From Xanthocytophaga sp031424975 (GTDB taxonomy: Bacteria; Bacteroidota; Bacteroidia; Cytophagales; 172606-1), in contig JANPIL010000126.1 in NCBI GenBank assembly GCA_031424975.1, positions 1 to 16,613 of the forward strand: a stretch of 16,613 bases of DNA. The letters are read 5' to 3'. Position numbers and translations under genes: made by a program. The notes beneath the pieces were generated by a model. The model was not told the DNA's origin. It ran no database searches and was given only the letters and a program-made list of their open reading frames with translations. Shown one piece after another: positions 13,324 through 16,613 of this stretch; position 1 is the stretch's first letter, and each line of letters opens with the position of its first letter.

Positions 13324-15423
13324 TTAAAACTTCAATTCCACCATCTGGTGGCCTTTCAGTTCGGGCAGCACGAGTTCGCAGCGGCCGTTCTTGTATTCAA
13401 AGGCCAGGGGCTTGTTTTCGGGTACGGTGGTGATTGCCACGGGTTTTGCCTCCGTCTTCACCGAGATTGCGGTATTGAACAGCGGCACCACATCCTCGAC
13501 CACATCAAAATCGTTGCCCCGCCGTTCGGGCACGTAATACAGCAGATGCAGCACTTGCCGGTTGCGGGCTTTCTGCTCGTTGAGCGTGGCCAGCAAGGCC
13601 GTGGGTGCGGCTGCGGCCCTGACCAGTGGCTCGGGCAGCAGGATATCCAAGGCGTTGAGGAACATCTGGCGGCACCAGCGGGGAGCGTTTTTGGCGTACT
13701 GCGTGAAGACCGGGTGCATGAAATAAATCGCCTTGCCGTTTTGCGTGACGGCCGGATAGCCCGCTTTGCCCGCCGACGGCGTGTGCTTGTGCGAGTTGAA
13801 ATGCTCCCACGTGCGGTTGAAATAGGGCACATTTGTGTCGGCCAGCACCGTGGCGGCGGCGGTTTTCACCTGCATTCCCTTCTGGTACATCACCAGTTCG
13901 GTTTCGGGCAGGTTTTTGCCCATCGCGCCGCCTTTCAGGGCAATGAAATCGGGGCTGTACGGAGCCTCGCCCACCAGCGAGATGCCCATTTGGGGCAGGT
14001 TGAAATCCTTGCCGTCGGGCGAGAGGCCGGACTGGTACGAGGCAATCAGTGAACCGCCGCCCGCCAGATAGCTGGCAAGTTTCTGTTTCATCTTCTCGTC
14101 CACCGGAATCACGTCGGGCATGACCACCACCTTGTAGCCCGAAAGGTCGGACTGCGAATCCACGACATCAAACTGGTGCTTGCCTTCCTGGAGCATCCTG
14201 ACCGCGCCCATCATCTGGTCGGGCGTGCGGGCGTTCATGTTGTAGCCCGAAAACTCCTCGGCGCTGAACACGGCAATGTCCGTCCGGGCTTTCGCGCCTT
14301 CGCACCAGGCTTCCTTTTGGGCCACTTGTCCGTAAACCGAACCGATCAAATCGTAGGTGGCGGCATCGAGGCGGCCGCGCGGGTGCAGTTGGTCGCCCAC
14401 GGAGCATTTGGCGTTCATAGCCAGCATCGAAAAGCACTCGAACTCCAGGGCAGCCCGGTTCTTGAGCGAATGGAAATCGCCCCAAGAGGTGTGGAACTTG
14501 CCGGTCATGCCCATGATGTCCTTGCCCAGGTTGCGGGCATAACGCGCCGTGAGCGGGAAGTGCAAATAGCCCCACCCGCCCGACGGCAGCGACTCCAGTT
14601 CCAGGTGGCTGTAGCTGGGCAGTTCGGGGCGGATGAGCGGCCCGATGTGCCCGCCGTTGAAGAAAACCTTGCAGTTCTTGTCCAGTTTGGCCACGAAGGC
14701 GGTCAGTTCAGCCTTGTATTCACGGATGGCTTCGCGGTAGAAATTGTAGCGGGCCACTTCGTTGTCGGGGCGCAGGCCTTTCTTGAGCATGGCATCAATG
14801 GCCGCCCGGTTGGCATTGGGGTACACGTGGTGGATGTCCAGGAACAGGCCGTCCACAGGAACCGACTCGAAAAGGTCGGTCAGGTGCGATTTCAGGAAAT
14901 CGCGGTACGGGGTCAGGATGTCGAGGTGTTCATAAAAACCTGCGTCAAAGGTTTTCTCGCCGAAGGTGAAAGGCTTGCCCTCGGCATCGCGCATGAGCCA
15001 TTCGGGGTGCTGGTTGGCCGTAAACTTGTCCCACTGCACGGTGGTGTATATCGGCACGCGGATATTCTGCTTGCGGCAGGCTTCTATTTGCTCATTGAGC
15101 AGGTTGCGCTTCAAAAAGGGATGCTTGCGTTCGGGGTTTCTCTTAGTGTTGTAATAAATGTAGCCGTGGTGGCAGCGGGCAAAACACGTGACTGAATTGA
15201 CGGAAGCCTTTTTCAGCGCGGCCGCAAACTCGGCGGGGTCAAACTGCGCGGCCACGTCTTCAATCAGTCCGCTGGTGTGGTAGTCCAAGTGGATTTGCCG
15301 GAAACGGAGCAGGTACGGGTCGTTGGCGGCCTTGGCCAAAGTCTGGGCCGCTAACGGGCTGGCGAGCAGCAAACCCGCTGCCGACAACGAGGTGGTTTTC
15401 AGGAATTCTCTGCGGTTTGTCAT
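13324..15423 (-). CDS. Tat-exported GHL6-type glycoside hydrolase-like protein with beta-galactosidase trimerisation-like domain
   Basis: A 699-aa exported protein. The N-terminus has a twin-arginine signal (RREFLKTTSLSAAG, cleavage near LAAQ). Residues about 35-330 form a barrel of the hypothetical glycosyl hydrolase 6 type: YHTSGLIEDVAAQFDPAEF, FARCHHGYIYYNTK, NIRVPIYTTVQWDKF, VDGLFLDIHHVYPN (candidate acidic residues) and GWGYLHFPLTARY. From about 385 a Rossmann-like domain resembling the GH42 trimerisation domain follows (TDIAVFSAEEFSG, YKVVVMPDVIPVD, LASYLAGGGSLIASY). The C-terminus is a beta domain. Substrate unknown; a neighbouring GH95 gene and pentonate genes point to plant or algal heteropolysaccharide side chains. 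The ATG at 15423 directly gives the Tat motif. A TTTG-N17-TATTTTG reading of copy H lies about 50 nt upstream. Confidence 0.8.
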   Translation of the reverse strand: MTNRREFLKTTSLSAAGLLLASPLAAQTLAKAANDPYLLRFRQIHLDYHTSGLIEDVAAQFDPAEFAAALKKASVNSVTCFARCHHGYIYYNTKRNPERKHPFLKRNLLNEQIEACRKQNIRVPIYTTVQWDKFTANQHPEWLMRDAEGKPFTFGEKTFDAGFYEHLDILTPYRDFLKSHLTDLFESVPVDGLFLDIHHVYPNANRAAIDAMLKKGLRPDNEVARYNFYREAIREYKAELTAFVAKLDKNCKVFFNGGHIGPLIRPELPSYSHLELESLPSGGWGYLHFPLTARYARNLGKDIMGMTGKFHTSWGDFHSLKNRAALEFECFSMLAMNAKCSVGDQLHPRGRLDAATYDLIGSVYGQVAQKEAWCEGAKARTDIAVFSAEEFSGYNMNARTPDQMMGAVRMLQEGKHQFDVVDSQSDLSGYKVVVMPDVIPVDEKMKQKLASYLAGGGSLIASYQSGLSPDGKDFNLPQMGISLVGEAPYSPDFIALKGGAMGKNLPETELVMYQKGMQVKTAAATVLADTNVPYFNRTWEHFNSHKHTPSAGKAGYPAVTQNGKAIYFMHPVFTQYAKNAPRWCRQMFLNALDILLPEPLVRAAAAPTALLATLNEQKARNRQVLHLLYYVPERRGNDFDVVEDVVPLFNTAISVKTEAKPVAITTVPENKPLAFEYKNGRCELVLPELKGHQMVELKF

Positions 15424-15472
15424 AGGTTAACGATTTTTTGATGGGTTAATAATGATGCTTCCGGCGGCGGGC

Positions 15473-15505
15473 AAAATAGTATCTTTTTAAATGGACAAAC
15501 CCCCT
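15473..15505 (+). repeat. Copy H of bipartite element
   Basis: AAAATAGTATC (15473-15483), the 13-nt spacer, then AAACCCCCT (15497-15505). On the plus strand there is no gene downstream, only a small hairpin GATGCTTT/AAAGCATC (15509-15535). On the minus strand the same bases read TTTG-N17-TATTTTG ahead of the GHL6-type gene, so promoter function in that direction is possible. Confidence 0.6.
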
Positions 15506-15546
15506 ACCGATGCTTTCGCTCCAAGCCAAAGCATCAGAGAACCGAA

Positions 15547-15763
15547 AACTGATGTTACGCAGGCATAAAAGAACCGTCATTGCGAGGAACGAAGCAATCC
15601 GTCCACGGGCAGGCACGCCAAAAGCCGCCCCGCAAGCCTGTTTTCGGGCCGGACACGCCCGAACGGAAACGTTGCGGGCCGATGGAACCTGGCAGATTGC
15701 TTCGTTCCTCGCAATGACGGGTTCGCAAGGACAGTCCGGATGAATTTTTGCGTGACATGAGTT
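15547..15763. mobile_element. 217-bp MITE-like element with two nested inverted repeats
   Basis: The outer ends are AACTGATGTTACGCA (15547-15561) and its inverted partner TGCGTGACATGAGTT (15749-15763, 13 of 15 matching). The first is identical to the ends of the element at 6294-6411. Nested inside are 26-nt perfect inverted repeats at 15574-15599 and 15695-15720, of the widely dispersed GTCATTGCGAGGAACGAAG type. The centre (15600-15694) is non-coding. The structure suggests one repeat family inserted into, or captured by, another. It fills most of the 404-nt gap between the two glycosidase genes; bipartite elements H and I flank it. Confidence 0.7.
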
Positions 15764-15796
15764 AAAATAGTATCTTCCAAAAACCCCAAACCCGCC
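15764..15796 (+). repeat. Copy I of bipartite element, abutting the MITE-like element
   Basis: AAAATAGTATC (15764-15774), a 13-nt spacer identical to copy F, then AAACCCGCC (15788-15796). It begins at the very base after the MITE-like end. A TTTG at 15747-15750, within the element end, lies 20 nt before TATCTTCC, so a promoter is formed on paper. It points toward the 3' end of the convergent GH95 gene, where no plus-strand gene is seen. Confidence 0.6.
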
Positions 15797-15827
15797 GCAG
15801 GTTTTTGTCTGCATGAAAGGCCCGGAT

Positions 15828-16613
15828 TCAATTCGGTTTGGCAGTCAGCACATACGTCTTGCCGGGCAGCGTGTTGAATTCGGTCACGCCTGTTTCGGGT
15901 TGGCGGCTTGCCACCGCTTTGCCATTGAGCGTCACCCGGACGGGCAGTTGCGTGCGGATGCGGCAAGTGCCACCGGTTTTTGCCGCAATCCGCGATCCGG
16001 CCAGTTTGCCGTTGCGCCATTCCATATCCACCGTAAAGCCGCCGCGTCCCCGCAAGCCTTTCACGTGGCCGGTCGGCCATTGCCGGGGCAGGGCGGGCAG
16101 CAGGTGCAACGCCCCGGCGTGGCTTTGCAGCAGCATCTCGGCCACAACGGCCGTGGAGCCGAAAGTGCCGTCCAGTTGGTAGGCCGAGCCGAAAAAGTTG
16201 GGCTGCATCCCGAATTCCAACTGGTATTGGTGGTGCCGGTATGCCTGCTGGGCCTCGCCGAGCCGCAGCCACATCATGCTGATCCACACGCTCTGCCAGC
16301 CGCCGAAACTCTTGCCGTCCAAGTAGCTCCCGTAACTTTGGTAACGGTTTTTCGCCTCTTCGGCATCCGCATTCGGGTTGCCCGCCAGGCGGCGTTCCAG
16401 CGACTTGCGGGCGGCGGCGTACAGTTCGGGTGTGCGGGTGGTGATTTGGTCGGCGGGAAACAGGCCGTACAGGTGCGAAATGTGGCGGTGGCCGATTTCG
16501 GGTTCCGTGTAGTCCTCAATCCACTCCTGGATGCCGCCGGTTGTCGGGCTGACCAACACCGGGGCAATCCGCGCCATGGCCGTTTCCAATTCGGCTTTAA
16601 ATTTCGGCTCGAA
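15828..16613 (-). CDS. GH95-family alpha-L-fucosidase-type glycoside hydrolase (C-terminal part; 5' end outside window)
   Basis: The 261 residues visible are the C-terminal third of a GH95 enzyme (usually about 750-850 aa). GH95 enzymes are inverting alpha-L-fucosidases, with some alpha-L-galactosidases. Landmarks are the (alpha/alpha)6-barrel blocks GGIQEWIEDYTEPEIGHRHI, SHLYGLFPADQI, GGWQSVWISMMWLRLG and YQLDGTFGSTAVVAEMLLQS (residues about 27-58, 104-119 and 145-164 of the visible part). The Asp in QLDGTFG is probably the family's base-activating Asp. Family members usually have DGNFG, so Thr here is a small variation. A C-terminal beta domain (about 190-261) follows. The frame stays open to the window edge, so the start lies upstream. 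Downstream on the same strand is the GHL6-type gene. Confidence 0.88.
   Translation of the reverse strand, partial: FEPKFKAELETAMARIAPVLVSPTTGGIQEWIEDYTEPEIGHRHISHLYGLFPADQITTRTPELYAAARKSLERRLAGNPNADAEEAKNRYQSYGSYLDGKSFGGWQSVWISMMWLRLGEAQQAYRHHQYQLEFGMQPNFFGSAYQLDGTFGSTAVVAEMLLQSHAGALHLLPALPRQWPTGHVKGLRGRGGFTVDMEWRNGKLAGSRIAAKTGGTCRIRTQLPVRVTLNGKAVASRQPETGVTEFNTLPGKTYVLTAKPN

Overview
The window looks like the chromosome of a GC-rich member of the Bacteroidota, most likely a Cytophagales- or Saprospirales-type organism (inference). Three things support this. Several genes sit behind Bacteroidota-style promoters (TTTG/TTG boxes about 17-21 nt from TAnnTTTG-like boxes). Shine-Dalgarno sites are inconspicuous. 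The gene families fit: DUF2490 outer-membrane protein, cytochrome-c/PQQ sugar dehydrogenase, GH95, GHL6-type Tat-exported glycosidase, SecB-like protein.

Layout. 1-2121 (+): the end of a TatD-family nuclease gene, a type I L-asparaginase gene, tRNA-Ser(GGA) and its terminator. 2122-4057: a weak 85-aa ORF on the minus strand, then a secreted cytochrome c-PQQ aldose dehydrogenase gene closed by a strong hairpin. 4058-4548 holds nothing I can assign. 4549-7860 is an accessory island, visibly AT-rich over the operon. It contains a minus-strand operon (HEPN-like protein, unknown 179-aa protein, SecB-like chaperone) behind a perfect TTTG-N19-TATCTTTG promoter, a 118-bp MITE-like element, a 57-aa cysteine-containing small ORF, and a divergent HNH nuclease gene. 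7973-8521: a secreted NlpC/P60 peptidase. 8767-10340 (-): a periplasmic beta-carbonic anhydrase translationally coupled to a DUF2490 protein. 10617-13033 (-): a two-gene pentonate-oxidation module (FAH-family 2-keto-3-deoxypentonate dehydratase, then alpha-ketoglutarate-semialdehyde dehydrogenase). 13324-16613 (-): a Tat-exported GHL6 glycosidase-like protein and the C-terminal part of a GH95 alpha-L-fucosidase-type enzyme. The last three blocks read as sugar harvesting followed by non-phosphorylative sugar-acid oxidation to 2-oxoglutarate.

Two signals stand out. First, the HEPN / unknown / SecB-like operon has the look of a chaperone-controlled toxin-antitoxin or defence module, beside an HNH nuclease and a mobile-element remnant. 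Second, a short bipartite element, AAAATAGTATC-N13-AAACCCGCC, recurs about ten times between genes with an almost invariant spacer. Some copies are placed as promoters (ansA, tRNA-Ser, HNH, FAH). Others are orphan copies, one pair forms a near-perfect 61-nt palindrome, and two pairs flank long inverted-repeat elements in the same orientation.
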